This document shows positions 8,630 through 18,037 of a stretch of 32,165 bases of DNA, in pieces. A program made the position numbers and the translations under genes. The notes beneath the pieces are model-generated. The model was not told the origin of the DNA. It worked only from the letters and a program-made list of their open reading frames with translations, and made no database searches. This stretch comes from a virus: positions 1 to 32,165 of the IMG/VR virus record IMGVR_UViG_3300033142_000221; one strand, written 5' to 3'. Every line of letters starts with the position of its first letter. Position 1 is the stretch's first letter.

Positions 8630-9385
8630 ATGAAAAAGACAACAACACCAGTTACAAAACAGTACAGATTAAAGAGAGACGTAGCACCATTGTGCTTTAT
8701 GTTAAACTCTCACCACAACAAAAGATCCCCATTACTTTATTTTGATGAAGAAACAGGTATTAATAAACCACTTCGTTATGCAAGAAACCAAAAGACACCT
8801 TTTGAGGAAGAGCAAGATGGTAATGCTATTATGGAGCCTATTGTTTTTGAAGATGGATTTTTAACTGTAGATAGAACTAATCAAGTTCTACAACACTTTT
8901 TAGCTTTACATCCTGGTAACGGGATGATATATGAGCAAATAGATGATGCTAAAGATGCAGCTGAAGAATTAGAAATCGAAGAATTAATCTTAGACGCTCA
9001 AATTTTAGCAAGAGACTTAGATATTGCTATGCTTGAGACAGTTGGTAGAGTTCTATTAGGAGGAGGTGCAGATAAATTAAGCACTGCTGAATTAAAAAGA
9101 GACATTCTTGTATTCTCAAGAAACTATCCAGAAGACTTTATTGATATTCTTAATGATCCCGCATTACAAATTGCAGATGATGTAGTTAAGTTCTTCAGTG
9201 CTAACTTATTAGGATTAAGAAATAATGGAAGAGATGTTTATTTTAATCTTGCTAAAAATAAAAGTAAAATGTTAACTGTTCCTTATGGAGAAGATGCTAA
9301 TGATATAGTAGGATCTTACTTACAAACTGATGAGGGAGTAGAGACATATAAGTTACTTAAAAATATGTTAAAGAAAAATAAATAA
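8630..9385 (+). CDS. Conserved head-cluster protein of unknown function
   Basis: A 251-residue soluble protein. The N-terminal half has a distinctive PLCFMLNS block followed by PLLYFDEETG, KPLRYARNQKTPFEEEQDG and EPIVFEDGFLTV; the C-terminal half is an acidic helical region. I recall the same arrangement immediately after the capsid gene in other Bacteroidota podovirus genomes, but without a known role. No catalytic or membrane motif is visible. Being enclosed between two strong terminators implies independently tuned dosage, compatible with an auxiliary capsid or head-completion protein; that is inference. Confidence 0.7.
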   Translation: MKKTTTPVTKQYRLKRDVAPLCFMLNSHHNKRSPLLYFDEETGINKPLRYARNQKTPFEEEQDGNAIMEPIVFEDGFLTVDRTNQVLQHFLALHPGNGMIYEQIDDAKDAAEELEIEELILDAQILARDLDIAMLETVGRVLLGGGADKLSTAELKRDILVFSRNYPEDFIDILNDPALQIADDVVKFFSANLLGLRNNGRDVYFNLAKNKSKMLTVPYGEDANDIVGSYLQTDEGVETYKLLKNMLKKNK

Positions 9386-9403
9386 TTTCTAATCATACAA
9401 CAG

Positions 9404-9434
9404 AAAGAGCACCTTAAAAGGGTGCTTTTTTTTT
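9404..9434 (+). terminator. Intrinsic terminator
   Basis: The stem AGCACC / GGTGCT (9408-9413 with 9421-9426), extended by A-T and G-T pairs, has a seven-base loop and runs into a nine-base T tract. It lies 19 bases downstream of the stop of the preceding gene. Confidence 0.88.
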
Positions 9435-9437
9435 ATG

Positions 9438-9445
9438 TATATTTG
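9438..9445 (+). promoter_or_regulatory. Bacteroidota-type -7 promoter box
   Basis: TATATTTG matches TAnnTTTG exactly, begins right after the T tract of the terminator and lies 33 bases before the ATG at 9479. No convincing -33 TTG box was found, as the terminator T tract occupies that position. Confidence 0.5.
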
Positions 9446-9478
9446 CACTTTATTAACCCATTAAAACCTTTTTATAAA

Positions 9479-9757
9479 ATGGCAAAATTTCTTAAAATTA
9501 CGAATGCTCCTATCACTGGTCAGTTGATCAGCCTTGATGGAGTTAAAGCAATTGCTACAGCAACTGCTACAGCAGCAACTGTTACAATCGACTATGTTGA
9601 TGGTACAACTACTACAGTAACAACTGCAGCACAAGTTACTCATGATGTTTACACAGCTATCTTAGACGCACAGGAAATAGCTTTAGCTACTTCTTGGCAA
9701 AATCCTTATTACGAGATGATTCTACCAAAAGCTGTAACAAGTATTGTAAATGCTTAA
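9479..9757 (+). CDS. Small beta-rich virion protein candidate (decoration/auxiliary)
   Basis: A 92-residue protein starting MAKFLKITNAP. A longer frame opens at 9422, but that start would lie inside the terminator T tract and upstream of the promoter box, so the ATG at 9479, preceded by TTTTTATAAA, is chosen. The middle is a Thr/Ala/Val strand region (YVDGTTTTVTTAAQVTHD), the end a short helix and strand (SWQNPYYEMILPKAV). It has its own promoter-like box and terminator on both sides, an arrangement suited to a high-copy product such as a capsid decoration protein. I recall similar small proteins in this position in related phages; the role itself is inferred. Confidence 0.7.
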   Translation: MAKFLKITNAPITGQLISLDGVKAIATATATAATVTIDYVDGTTTTVTTAAQVTHDVYTAILDAQEIALATSWQNPYYEMILPKAVTSIVNA

Positions 9758-9780
9758 TTAGTTTAAGTATATCAGTAAGT

Positions 9781-9819
9781 AAAGAGAGGTCTACAAAAAA
9801 TGTGGGCCTCTTTTTTTTT
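9781..9819 (+). terminator. Intrinsic terminator
   Basis: A ten-pair stem AGAGGTCTAC / GTGGGCCTCT (9785-9794 with 9802-9811, two G-T wobbles), extendable by A-T and G-T pairs at its base, loop AAAAAAT, followed by a tract of about nine T. It lies 24 bases after the stop of the 92-residue gene. Confidence 0.88.
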
Positions 9820-9821
9820 AT

Positions 9822-9829
9822 TATCTTTG
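9822..9829 (+). promoter_or_regulatory. Bacteroidota-type -7 promoter box before the neck/tail genes
   Basis: TATCTTTG matches TAnnTTTG exactly and lies two bases after the terminator T tract and 18 bases before the ATG at 9848. It is positioned to start a transcript for the ring and nozzle genes. Confidence 0.5.
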
Positions 9830-9847
9830 TAAAAATGTTTATATAAT

Positions 9848-10801
9848 ATGGCGGCATCGATAAATGAAGTACGAAATACTGTATTAGCAATAGCAAATAA
9901 AAATAACTACGGATATATTACTCCGCAAGATTTTAATTTATATGCTAAGCAAGCACAGTTGGATATGTTTGAGGATTACTTTTATTCCTATAATAATTGG
10001 ATTCAAAGACAGAACGCAAGATCATCAGGCACAGGTTATGCTGATATAACTAAAGGTTTAGTAGAGGTCATGGATAGTTTTTCTAATACTGTATTTTTAC
10101 CTCAAGTAAATGCTAATGTTTATTCTTTACCATTAGATTATTATTTAATTAATAAAATATTTTATTATAGTACTCCTTTATTTACAGGAACCGCTACTGC
10201 TACAGTAGCAAATCAGTTAGTAGATGGAGCTGCAGTTGGATGGACTACGATTCCTGCAGCCGCTCCTACTCCAGCGATAGGAAGTATAGTGGTAAATACA
10301 ACTACATTCCAACAAGCATATGTTACTGGAGTAGTAAATACTACGACTATAACATTAAGTGCAGATATATTTACAGTTATAGGTAATAGCTACGTTATAT
10401 ATTCTAATACAAAAATTAGAGAAGTAGAAAGGGTAAGTCAAAATAAAATATTTTACTTAACCAACTCTATGCTAACTGCTCCAAATCAAACATACCCTGC
10501 GTACACTTTAGAGAACAATAACATAACAGTATACCCTACTACTATATTGCAACCAGGGGCTATACAGACTCAGTATATAAGGTATCCGTTAGCACCAAGA
10601 TGGACTTTCTTAAATATAGGATTAGGAGAACCTCAATTTGATCCTACTCAACCAGACTTTCAAGAATTTGAATTACCTGATTCTGATGAGCCAACCTTAA
10701 TAGCAAAGATTTGTCAGTATGTAGGAATAGAAATTAGAGAAGCAGAGGTGTATAACTTTGGTAAAACAGAAGAAAGTAACGAAATACAAGAAAGTAGTTA
10801 A
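9848..10801 (+). CDS. Ring/head-tail adaptor protein 1
   Basis: A 317-residue protein. The N-terminal helical block (SINEVRNTVLAIANKNNYGY, ITPQDFNLYAKQAQLDMFEDYF) and the later YIRYPLAPRWTF segment match, from memory, a ring (collar) protein conserved in crAss-like phages, which stacks below the portal. The C-terminal helix (EPTLIAKICQYVGIEIREAEV) is typical of adaptors. Residues about 107-189 form a Thr/Ala/Val beta insertion (GSIVVNTTT, AYVTGV, ITLSADIF, SYVIYSN) that resembles the insertion in the major capsid protein. It begins the neck/tail gene run behind its own promoter box; the next gene starts two bases after its stop. Confidence 0.75.
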   Translation: MAASINEVRNTVLAIANKNNYGYITPQDFNLYAKQAQLDMFEDYFYSYNNWIQRQNARSSGTGYADITKGLVEVMDSFSNTVFLPQVNANVYSLPLDYYLINKIFYYSTPLFTGTATATVANQLVDGAAVGWTTIPAAAPTPAIGSIVVNTTTFQQAYVTGVVNTTTITLSADIFTVIGNSYVIYSNTKIREVERVSQNKIFYLTNSMLTAPNQTYPAYTLENNNITVYPTTILQPGAIQTQYIRYPLAPRWTFLNIGLGEPQFDPTQPDFQEFELPDSDEPTLIAKICQYVGIEIREAEVYNFGKTEESNEIQESS

Positions 10802-10803
10802 TT

Positions 10804-11724
10804 ATGGCATATATAACAGATTATCAATATTACGAGAATAGTCAGAATGTACCTACAGATGCAAACTGGGGATCTTATCAATACATATCTTTAGAAGATA
10901 TTGTAAATAATTTTATGTTAATGTTTCAAGGTAATAATGAAATAGTAAATAATGTAAACAGATATCAAGTTTTATTTCATGCAAAGAGAGGAATTCAAGA
11001 ATTGAATTACGATGCAATGAAAGAAATTAAAATATTAGAATTAGAAGTTTGTGATCAACTTAGGTTTGTTTTACCACAGGATTATGTAAACTGGGTAAGA
11101 ATATCTTTAGAGCAAGATGGTATGCTTTATCCTATGACAGAAAATATACAGACTAATTGGAGTGGAGCTTACTTGCAAGATCATGATTGTAGAATATTAT
11201 TTGATATTGATGGTAATGTTTTAAAACCTCATAATTCTTTTTGGGATAAACAAAGATTAGATGGTCAGCAAAAAACAATGTATCTTGGGGACGGTCCTTA
11301 TAGTGGACAGCAAGGATATTTAATAGATGGTGCTTGGTACTTTGATTATCAAGTAGGTGCAAGATTTGGTTTAAATACAGAAACAGCAAATGTAAATCCT
11401 ACCTTTAGTATAAACAGAAAAGGTGGTGTAATAAACTTTAATTCAGGAATGGCTGGAAAGTTAGTGGTTTTAGAGTATGTTTCAGATGGAATGGAAAATG
11501 GTGATGACTCCAGCGTTAGTGTAAATAAATTATTTGAAGACTTTATATATGCTTATATAAAGTATGCTATTTTGAATGGCCGACATGGAGCACAGGAATA
11601 TTTAGTTAATAGAGCAAGAAAAGATAAATCTTCTTTACTCCGTAATGCTAAACTAAGATTAAGTAATATACACCCTGGCAGACTCTTACAAAACTTAAGA
11701 GGTCAGGATAAATGGATAAAATAA
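10804..11724 (+). CDS. Ring/tail adaptor protein 2 (gp4/gp11-like position)
   Basis: A 306-residue protein with the block ANWGSYQYISLEDIVNNFML, MFQGNNEIVNNV and HAKRGIQELNYDAMKEIK, which I recognise as a hallmark of a ring protein of crAss-like phages and comparable in place to tail tubular A-type adaptors of other podoviruses. The centre is beta-rich (LPQDYVNWVRISLEQDGMLY) and the C-terminus is a basic helix region. It presumably bridges the first ring and the nozzle protein encoded next, whose ATG follows after one base (TAATATG). Confidence 0.75.
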   Translation: MAYITDYQYYENSQNVPTDANWGSYQYISLEDIVNNFMLMFQGNNEIVNNVNRYQVLFHAKRGIQELNYDAMKEIKILELEVCDQLRFVLPQDYVNWVRISLEQDGMLYPMTENIQTNWSGAYLQDHDCRILFDIDGNVLKPHNSFWDKQRLDGQQKTMYLGDGPYSGQQGYLIDGAWYFDYQVGARFGLNTETANVNPTFSINRKGGVINFNSGMAGKLVVLEYVSDGMENGDDSSVSVNKLFEDFIYAYIKYAILNGRHGAQEYLVNRARKDKSSLLRNAKLRLSNIHPGRLLQNLRGQDKWIK

Positions 11725-11725
11725 T

Positions 11726-14700
11726 ATGCCTTTAACTTCAACAAATTTTATAGCGGGTAAAATGAATAAGTCTGTAGATGAAAGGCTTATTCCACCAGGA
11801 GAGTATATTGATGCTTTAAATGTGCGTTTAGGATCTACTGAAAACACTGAGATTGGAGCGGTAGAAAATTCTTTAGGTAATACTATTTTAACTCAATTAG
11901 AATTTCAAGGAGTACCTTTAGCAGGAGACATAAGAACTATTGGAGTATATGAAGATGGTATAAACGAAACTCTTTATTGGTTTGTTCATAATGAAAATAA
12001 TCCCAACTCGGTAACTACAGGTGTTGTAGATTTAATTGTTTCCTATAATACTAATTTAGGAGCTTTAATTTATCATGTAGTTAGTACCTCGGTTTTAAAT
12101 TTTGACTTTAAGTATTTAATAACAGGAGTAGATAAGATTGAAAATTTATTATTTTTTACTGATGATTTAAATCCTCCAAGAGTTATAAATATAAAATCAG
12201 ATTATGCGTATCCAGGCCCTGGTGCTGTGGATGATGTGTTAGAAGAGGAGGATGTAAGTGTTATTGTTAAACCTCCAGGTTATGAAGATTTTGATCCTAC
12301 TGCAGGTCAGGTAGCTCCTTTAGGAGCTCCATATGTAAAACCTAAAGTTATTATAGGCCAGGAAAATTATATGGAAACTCGTTTTCTATCTTTTGGTTAT
12401 AGATATAGATATCAGGATGGACAATACAGTGCTACTTCTTTATTTTCTAACCCATCCTTTCAGCCTTCTCCTTTTAGTTTAAGTATTCAAAACTATTGGA
12501 ATGAAGGAATGAAAAACAGATTTAATGGTGCTGATATTTGGTTTTCTACGGGAAGTAAAAGAGTAAAGGAAATAGATTTATTATATAAACAAAGTACATC
12601 TAATGTTATATATGTAATTAAGAGATATAACAAAGAAGAGTTAACATGGGGAGATAATGAATTTCAAACAGTTCAGTTTGGGAATAGTGAGATTTATACT
12701 ACATTAGGTTCTGATGAGTTATTAAGATTATACGACAATGTTCCTCGTACTGCTAAAGCACAAACCATACAAGGTAATCGTTTGATGTATGGTAATTATG
12801 TTGATGGATACGATATTAGATATAGTGAAGATGGGGGAAAGATTCCTATTTCTTATAATGTAACTCCAACAAGCGGAGAGATAGCAGGTGTAGATTTACC
12901 AAATCCTGTTACTTCTAATGGGGTGTATAATTTTGACGGTGTTCATAATGAGCCTGATTCGGTTATAACTTTTGATTTATCAGATATTAATCCTGCGGGG
13001 GGTGGTCCTATTGAACAAGATACCATTATAAATTTTGGATTTTCTTTACAACAAACTACTGCTACCGTATGTACGAATGGGGCTGGAGGTTTTTGTCCTG
13101 GTGGGCCTGCTTTACAAAGTTCTCCTTTTGTTATTCCTATGAATTTTACAGTTCCAGCGGGAGGTTATGCAGATGTAAATACAATGTTAAATTCTCAAGA
13201 TTTTAAAGATAGAATTGGAGGAAGTCTTGCTCAAGGTTATACAGGTAACAATGTTGTAAAACCTTTATATCCTTGTGCTGACAGTTCAACAGGAGGAACC
13301 TTAAGTGATAAATTTTACGCTTATTCTGAGAACCCTATATCAACTACTGGGCTTGTAATGGTAAGTGGAGGTATAGGTGGTATACCTAATGCTCCAGCTA
13401 CACTTTGTAGTCTTACAGCTTTAGATACCAATCCTTTTCCAACTCCTTGTTCTTCAGTGCCTATAGCAAGTGGAACTACTGCCTGTGGTCCCGCTCCGCA
13501 AACTCCTTGTGCGGCCAATCAATTAACACAAACTGGATTTGATTTTAGTACAATACCAGGTTTAGGGGTGAGTGGTACAGAGATTGTAATAGACAGTTTA
13601 ACAGGATTGACAGCAACTGTAGATGTTCAAGCAATTGCAGCAGGACAAGATTTTATATTAATAACAGATGCAACTGGAGGGGCGGCTACTCTATCAACTG
13701 ATGGTGTAGACTATACAATAGTAAGTGGAGGACCAGGTACAACCCCTACGTGTTTAAATGATGGGTTTGCTTACTCTGTTTCAGGTAACACTTTTTCTCT
13801 TCAAGCTCCTTGTATTCAGTATTATCAAGCAGACGGAACAAATAGTGGAGCGTATTCTTATGCAATTAGATATTATAACTTTTTAGGTTTTTCTTCTACA
13901 GCAACATTTTTAAAAAATGCTGATGCAGCCAGCTTACATTCTAATAGAGATTATGAAATAGGAATTGTATATATGGATGGAGAGGGTAGATCGTCTACAG
14001 TTCTCACAAGTCCAGATTGTACTGTGTACTTTGAGCCATCTTCTTGTGTTTTAAAAAATCAAATACGAGTAACCTTATCAAGCCTTGCTCCTTACTGGGC
14101 TAAGAAATATAAGTTTGTAGTAAAACCAAGTCAAGGGGGTTATGAAACTATTTTCTCTAATTTATTTTATGTTCAAGATGGGACTGCAGTAGCTTCAGGA
14201 GCTGGACTTCCAGTAGCTGATGTGGAAGATCCAAGTCAAGTGTGGTTTAAGTTAGATGGACAGAATCAAAATGTATTAAAAGTAGGAGATGAGTTAATAG
14301 TAAAACAAGATACTCAAGGTGCTGTTTTAGGAGCACCTAAGTCAGTGGTATTAGCTATACAGTCTTATTCAGGTAAGGGTATTACAGAAACATCTTTACC
14401 AGGGCTATATATGTTACTAAAACCTTCAGGCTGGACTACAGAAAGTATAGAAAACTCTACTTATTTTAGAGGTCAAAAAAGTAAAAAAAATACGAGTAGT
14501 AATGGGATAGGTGGCTCTTGTATTGATGATTACAATTTAAATGATTCAAATGGAGTTCCTTACACTCTTCCTGCGGGTTCTTCTGTTAGAATAAAAGGTT
14601 CTGCATATAGAGGGGGTAGTAATTGTAAAAGAAATATAAACTACGACAGAACATTTACAGTATCTCAAGATTATAACACCTTCCATCAGTGGGCAGTAGG

Positions 14701-17002
14701 AGATGATTTAGCAAGTAAGATGGGTACTAATACCGCTGGAACTACTGGTGTAGATGGAATGAGTTTATCATTTGACAATACTTTATATACGAGTGCAGGT
14801 GCCGCTTGTTCAGGGAGTGAGTATAACGTAAAGGCAAGTATAAGACAAAATGCAGCGGGTGGTCAATTTTTTGTATGGCAAGGAGCAATAACTGAATGTT
14901 TCGAAGCCAATTATGGTGATTCAGGATGGTTTCCTGGTAGAGCTCGTTTAGAGATTGAGGTAACACGAGCAGGTGGAGTTTTTGTTTTTGAAACTGTACC
15001 AGGAGATGCTGATCCAAATTTATTTTATGATGCTTCTGAACTTTTAGATATAGAGCCTGACTTTGTTGGGGGGCCAGGATATCACATGGCTAAAAGAAGT
15101 TTTAATCCAAGTGGTGGTGCTGGTTCTTATAGTTTATCAACTGGAAGTCAAGACCAAACATCAGGAGGTGCTTCAATGGTAACAGTGTTGGATGCCTATA
15201 ATTGTTATGTTTTTGGTAATGGAGTAGAAAGTTATAAAATATATGACAGTCCTGCAGGTAAAGCTTTTAATTTAGGAGAAAGAACTTTAGCGGTATCTAA
15301 CCAAGACTTTCAAGAGGCAGATAGATTTGCAGGAATGACATATAGTGGGGTTTATAGTAGTTCAGCTAACAGTAATAACTTAAATGAATTTAATTTAGGT
15401 TTATTAAACTTTAAAGATTTAGAGACATCGTTTGGTCCTATTCAAGTTTTATATTCTCGTGAGACAGATATATTATGTTTACAAGAAGATAGAATCTCTT
15501 ATGTATTAGCATCTAAAAATGTTATAACAGACTCTACTGGTGGAGGTGCAATCGCCTCAGTTCCAGAAGTTTTAGGAACACAGATAGCGAGAATAGAAGA
15601 ATATGGTATAAGTTTTAATCCTGAAAGTTTTACTTCTTGGGGGTATGATATGTTTTTTACAGACACTAAAAGAGGTGCGGTAATAAACTTAAGAGGAGCA
15701 TCTCAAGGTAGCGATCAATTACAAGTTGTTTCTACTTACGGAATGAATAGTTGGTTTAGAGATTGTTTTAATGCTCAATTAACTACTCAAAAATTAGGAG
15801 CTTATGATCCTTACATGAAAGAGTATGTATTAGGAACTAACTTACAACAAGTTCCAATGCCTTTAGACGAAGTTCCTTGTGGCACTGCTATTAGTCAATT
15901 TAATAGTACACAATCAATTACCTATGATGTAGATTTAGGGTTGGTTATTGGTGATGTTGATGTTGATATTAATATAAATACAGGTACTGTAAGTGTCGTT
16001 ATAGAGTGGAATGGTGGTGTAGTAGCGTCTGCTTCTACAAGCTCTAATAGTACATTAACTTTTACTAAAACATCTAATACTCCTGAATCGTGTACAGTAA
16101 CATTAACACCAACAGGGCCTTCTCCTATTGTGCCTGCTACGTATGATGTTACAGTGAAATGTCCTCAAGGGCTACCATTAACGGTTAGACAAATAGTTGT
16201 AAACTCTAATAATTATAATGGACAAACTATCCATACTAATTATAACTGGTTTGACGCAACTAATATTAGTCCTTTTACAGGATTTAATCCAGCAGCATTA
16301 TCTACACCTGATCCAGCTGAATATGCCACTGCTTCAGGGACACAGTCATTATTAGCATTCCCATATAATGGATCTTCTGTTACAATGAGGACTCAAAAGT
16401 TTGGAACTGATAATTTTGATTTTGATCCTTCTATGCATAAATTTAAGATACTCGCCTCACCTAATGAGTATTTTGCAAATCCTAATAATCCAACTTCAGC
16501 TGAAATAGCAATGGTAGTGGCTGATGCTTCTATCGTGAGTGGGGCTATCACGTCTCCATCGCCAGGAGAATATCAAGCAATTCAGAGTGGAGTAAATGTA
16601 TCATCAGTAAATAATTATTTATATTTAATTTGGGATTTAAGATTAATTAGTTCAGGACAATTATGTTATTGTTCTGATCCATCAACTGCTGATGAGGTTT
16701 GTTGTAATTGTGAGGTTCCTTGTGATAAAGTATACTTTGGGCCTGTTACTTCAACTTTTTCACAAGTATGTCAGACAGAGGTTAATTCACCTGGAAATAA
16801 CGGAACATGGGGCTTCCAAGGTAGTGGAGGATTACCAACGGTAGGAAATGTAATATTTACAAGTACGTTATGTAATCCTGCAGATGGATATCCACCAACA
16901 GGTTTTTATATAATAGATCCTAATGCAACACCAAGTTTATCTCCAAAACGATGGGTAGAAATTGGACCTAACGGAGTGGTATTACAACAAGGAACATGTT
17001 AA
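11726..17002 (+). CDS. Giant nozzle/muzzle-like tail protein
   Basis: A 1758-residue, mostly beta protein forming the distal tail of the virion by position. The N-terminus (NFIAGKMNKSVDERLIPPGE, YIDALNVRLG, IGAVENSLGN) is the signature of tail tubular B/nozzle beta-propeller proteins of Bacteroidota podoviruses. A later block (FFTDTKRGAVINLRG, MNSWFRDCF, LGAYDPYMKEYVLGTN) is also characteristic. Residues about 450-620 carry a Cys/Gly/Pro/Thr-rich insertion. Near the C-terminus six cysteines fall within residues 1647-1666 (CYC...CCNCEVPC), followed by a GFYIID...GVV...GTC end module. Such a length suggests extra adhesion domains on the propeller. The cysteine clusters could be disulphide- or metal-stabilised. 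Core assignment is fairly firm; the appended domains are unassigned. Confidence 0.75.
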   Translation: MPLTSTNFIAGKMNKSVDERLIPPGEYIDALNVRLGSTENTEIGAVENSLGNTILTQLEFQGVPLAGDIRTIGVYEDGINETLYWFVHNENNPNSVTTGVVDLIVSYNTNLGALIYHVVSTSVLNFDFKYLITGVDKIENLLFFTDDLNPPRVINIKSDYAYPGPGAVDDVLEEEDVSVIVKPPGYEDFDPTAGQVAPLGAPYVKPKVIIGQENYMETRFLSFGYRYRYQDGQYSATSLFSNPSFQPSPFSLSIQNYWNEGMKNRFNGADIWFSTGSKRVKEIDLLYKQSTSNVIYVIKRYNKEELTWGDNEFQTVQFGNSEIYTTLGSDELLRLYDNVPRTAKAQTIQGNRLMYGNYVDGYDIRYSEDGGKIPISYNVTPTSGEIAGVDLPNPVTSNGVYNFDGVHNEPDSVITFDLSDINPAGGGPIEQDTIINFGFSLQQTTATVCTNGAGGFCPGGPALQSSPFVIPMNFTVPAGGYADVNTMLNSQDFKDRIGGSLAQGYTGNNVVKPLYPCADSSTGGTLSDKFYAYSENPISTTGLVMVSGGIGGIPNAPATLCSLTALDTNPFPTPCSSVPIASGTTACGPAPQTPCAANQLTQTGFDFSTIPGLGVSGTEIVIDSLTGLTATVDVQAIAAGQDFILITDATGGAATLSTDGVDYTIVSGGPGTTPTCLNDGFAYSVSGNTFSLQAPCIQYYQADGTNSGAYSYAIRYYNFLGFSSTATFLKNADAASLHSNRDYEIGIVYMDGEGRSSTVLTSPDCTVYFEPSSCVLKNQIRVTLSSLAPYWAKKYKFVVKPSQGGYETIFSNLFYVQDGTAVASGAGLPVADVEDPSQVWFKLDGQNQNVLKVGDELIVKQDTQGAVLGAPKSVVLAIQSYSGKGITETSLPGLYMLLKPSGWTTESIENSTYFRGQKSKKNTSSNGIGGSCIDDYNLNDSNGVPYTLPAGSSVRIKGSAYRGGSNCKRNINYDRTFTVSQDYNTFHQWAVGDDLASKMGTNTAGTTGVDGMSLSFDNTLYTSAGAACSGSEYNVKASIRQNAAGGQFFVWQGAITECFEANYGDSGWFPGRARLEIEVTRAGGVFVFETVPGDADPNLFYDASELLDIEPDFVGGPGYHMAKRSFNPSGGAGSYSLSTGSQDQTSGGASMVTVLDAYNCYVFGNGVESYKIYDSPAGKAFNLGERTLAVSNQDFQEADRFAGMTYSGVYSSSANSNNLNEFNLGLLNFKDLETSFGPIQVLYSRETDILCLQEDRISYVLASKNVITDSTGGGAIASVPEVLGTQIARIEEYGISFNPESFTSWGYDMFFTDTKRGAVINLRGASQGSDQLQVVSTYGMNSWFRDCFNAQLTTQKLGAYDPYMKEYVLGTNLQQVPMPLDEVPCGTAISQFNSTQSITYDVDLGLVIGDVDVDININTGTVSVVIEWNGGVVASASTSSNSTLTFTKTSNTPESCTVTLTPTGPSPIVPATYDVTVKCPQGLPLTVRQIVVNSNNYNGQTIHTNYNWFDATNISPFTGFNPAALSTPDPAEYATASGTQSLLAFPYNGSSVTMRTQKFGTDNFDFDPSMHKFKILASPNEYFANPNNPTSAEIAMVVADASIVSGAITSPSPGEYQAIQSGVNVSSVNNYLYLIWDLRLISSGQLCYCSDPSTADEVCCNCEVPCDKVYFGPVTSTFSQVCQTEVNSPGNNGTWGFQGSGGLPTVGNVIFTSTLCNPADGYPPTGFYIIDPNATPSLSPKRWVEIGPNGVVLQQGTC

Positions 17003-17023
17003 ATAATAAAATAAAATAAAGAT

Positions 17024-18019
17024 ATGTCATGTACTAATTCAACAACTTTTTATTGGCCAGGAGCAAGTTTTGCTACTACTCCAATTATATACTCAGATCC
17101 AGGATTTACTACGGTAGCAACTGATGGTTGGTATCAACAAGGGGGAATATATAGGCAAATGGTAGGGGGAGTTTTAGGTGCAGCAACGACTTGTCCTACT
17201 TGTGTATTACCATGTGACAGTACTTTTAGTGGTAGTGGAGTTCAAGGTCAGTATTTTTTAAGTGCTAATGTAGGGACAACAACAGGAGTTGTATTAGTTC
17301 TTTTTAATGTTTTGGATGTTCCTGATAAATGTACATGGTCATTTGACTATGACAATTCAGGAACTCCTACTGTGGCTTCAGAATATTCTTCTCCAAATTT
17401 TGGATATCTACAAGGCTTAATTGGAACTGACTCTTCTGCCTGTACTTTAGGTGGATCACCAACAATGACTAATGCATTAGGTAGTAGCGGCTTTTCTGCT
17501 AATGTAGATAGATATGATTATGACACAGCTTCTGGGGGATTCCCAGCTACTCCTACCTCTGTAGGTACTCAAACTTTAGGTCCTTACGATCCTCAAGGGA
17601 CTGGTACTAACCCTGTGGACTTTAGAGCTACACAAGTAGGGAATTGTATGATGGTTGTACCTAAACCTTTAACAACAACAACTACGATAGATTTTGTATT
17701 TGATGGCCCCTGTGTAAGTACAGGGTGGACCTTTTTTGTTGGCTGTCCTACTCAATTAAATAACTTTAAATGTAGACTATCACCTACTCCTTCATGTACG
17801 GGAGCTTCAGATCCATTTTTTACAGCTCACATAGGAAGTTCAACTGGAGTTGCTACTTCAGTTTTTGTACATGATTGGGTTTTTGAAGATCAGTTTGGAG
17901 TAAAAAAAAAAGCCGCTGGAACTTATTTAGTAGAAGGCGGATCAACAGGACCGCTTTGTGTTGTAGTAAGTAGTGATGGGGTGGTAACCAGTGTTTCTAA
18001 TTGTGTAGGAAATTGTTAA
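17024..18019 (+). CDS. Cys-rich tail/adhesion protein candidate
   Basis: A 331-residue Thr/Ser/Gly-rich, beta-type protein following the nozzle gene by 21 bases. It has repeated cysteines including a C57-x-x-C60-x-x-x-C64-D motif that resembles the CxCxxPCD motif near the nozzle C-terminus. The N-terminal module (DGWYQQGGIYRQMVGG... then C) and the C-terminal module (GTYLVEGG... DGVVTSVSNC) look like the nozzle's GFY...GVV...C end. It is probably an exposed tail appendage or receptor-contact protein; this is inferred from composition and neighbours. No enzymatic motif or signal peptide is visible. Confidence 0.55.
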   Translation: MSCTNSTTFYWPGASFATTPIIYSDPGFTTVATDGWYQQGGIYRQMVGGVLGAATTCPTCVLPCDSTFSGSGVQGQYFLSANVGTTTGVVLVLFNVLDVPDKCTWSFDYDNSGTPTVASEYSSPNFGYLQGLIGTDSSACTLGGSPTMTNALGSSGFSANVDRYDYDTASGGFPATPTSVGTQTLGPYDPQGTGTNPVDFRATQVGNCMMVVPKPLTTTTTIDFVFDGPCVSTGWTFFVGCPTQLNNFKCRLSPTPSCTGASDPFFTAHIGSSTGVATSVFVHDWVFEDQFGVKKKAAGTYLVEGGSTGPLCVVVSSDGVVTSVSNCVGNC

Positions 18020-18037
18020 TTTTAAAAATATAAAACT

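Noticed and set aside
9422-9478. Upstream extension of the 92-residue gene to a start at 9422
   Set aside because: The extension begins in the terminator T tract and precedes the promoter box; its residues are hydrophobic and unrelated to the rest. The ATG at 9479 is better.
13321-13518. Minus-strand open frames within the nozzle, scaffold and other genes
   Set aside because: All are nested in long convincing plus-strand genes, are short and have low-complexity or Cys/Ser-rich translations typical of antisense frames.
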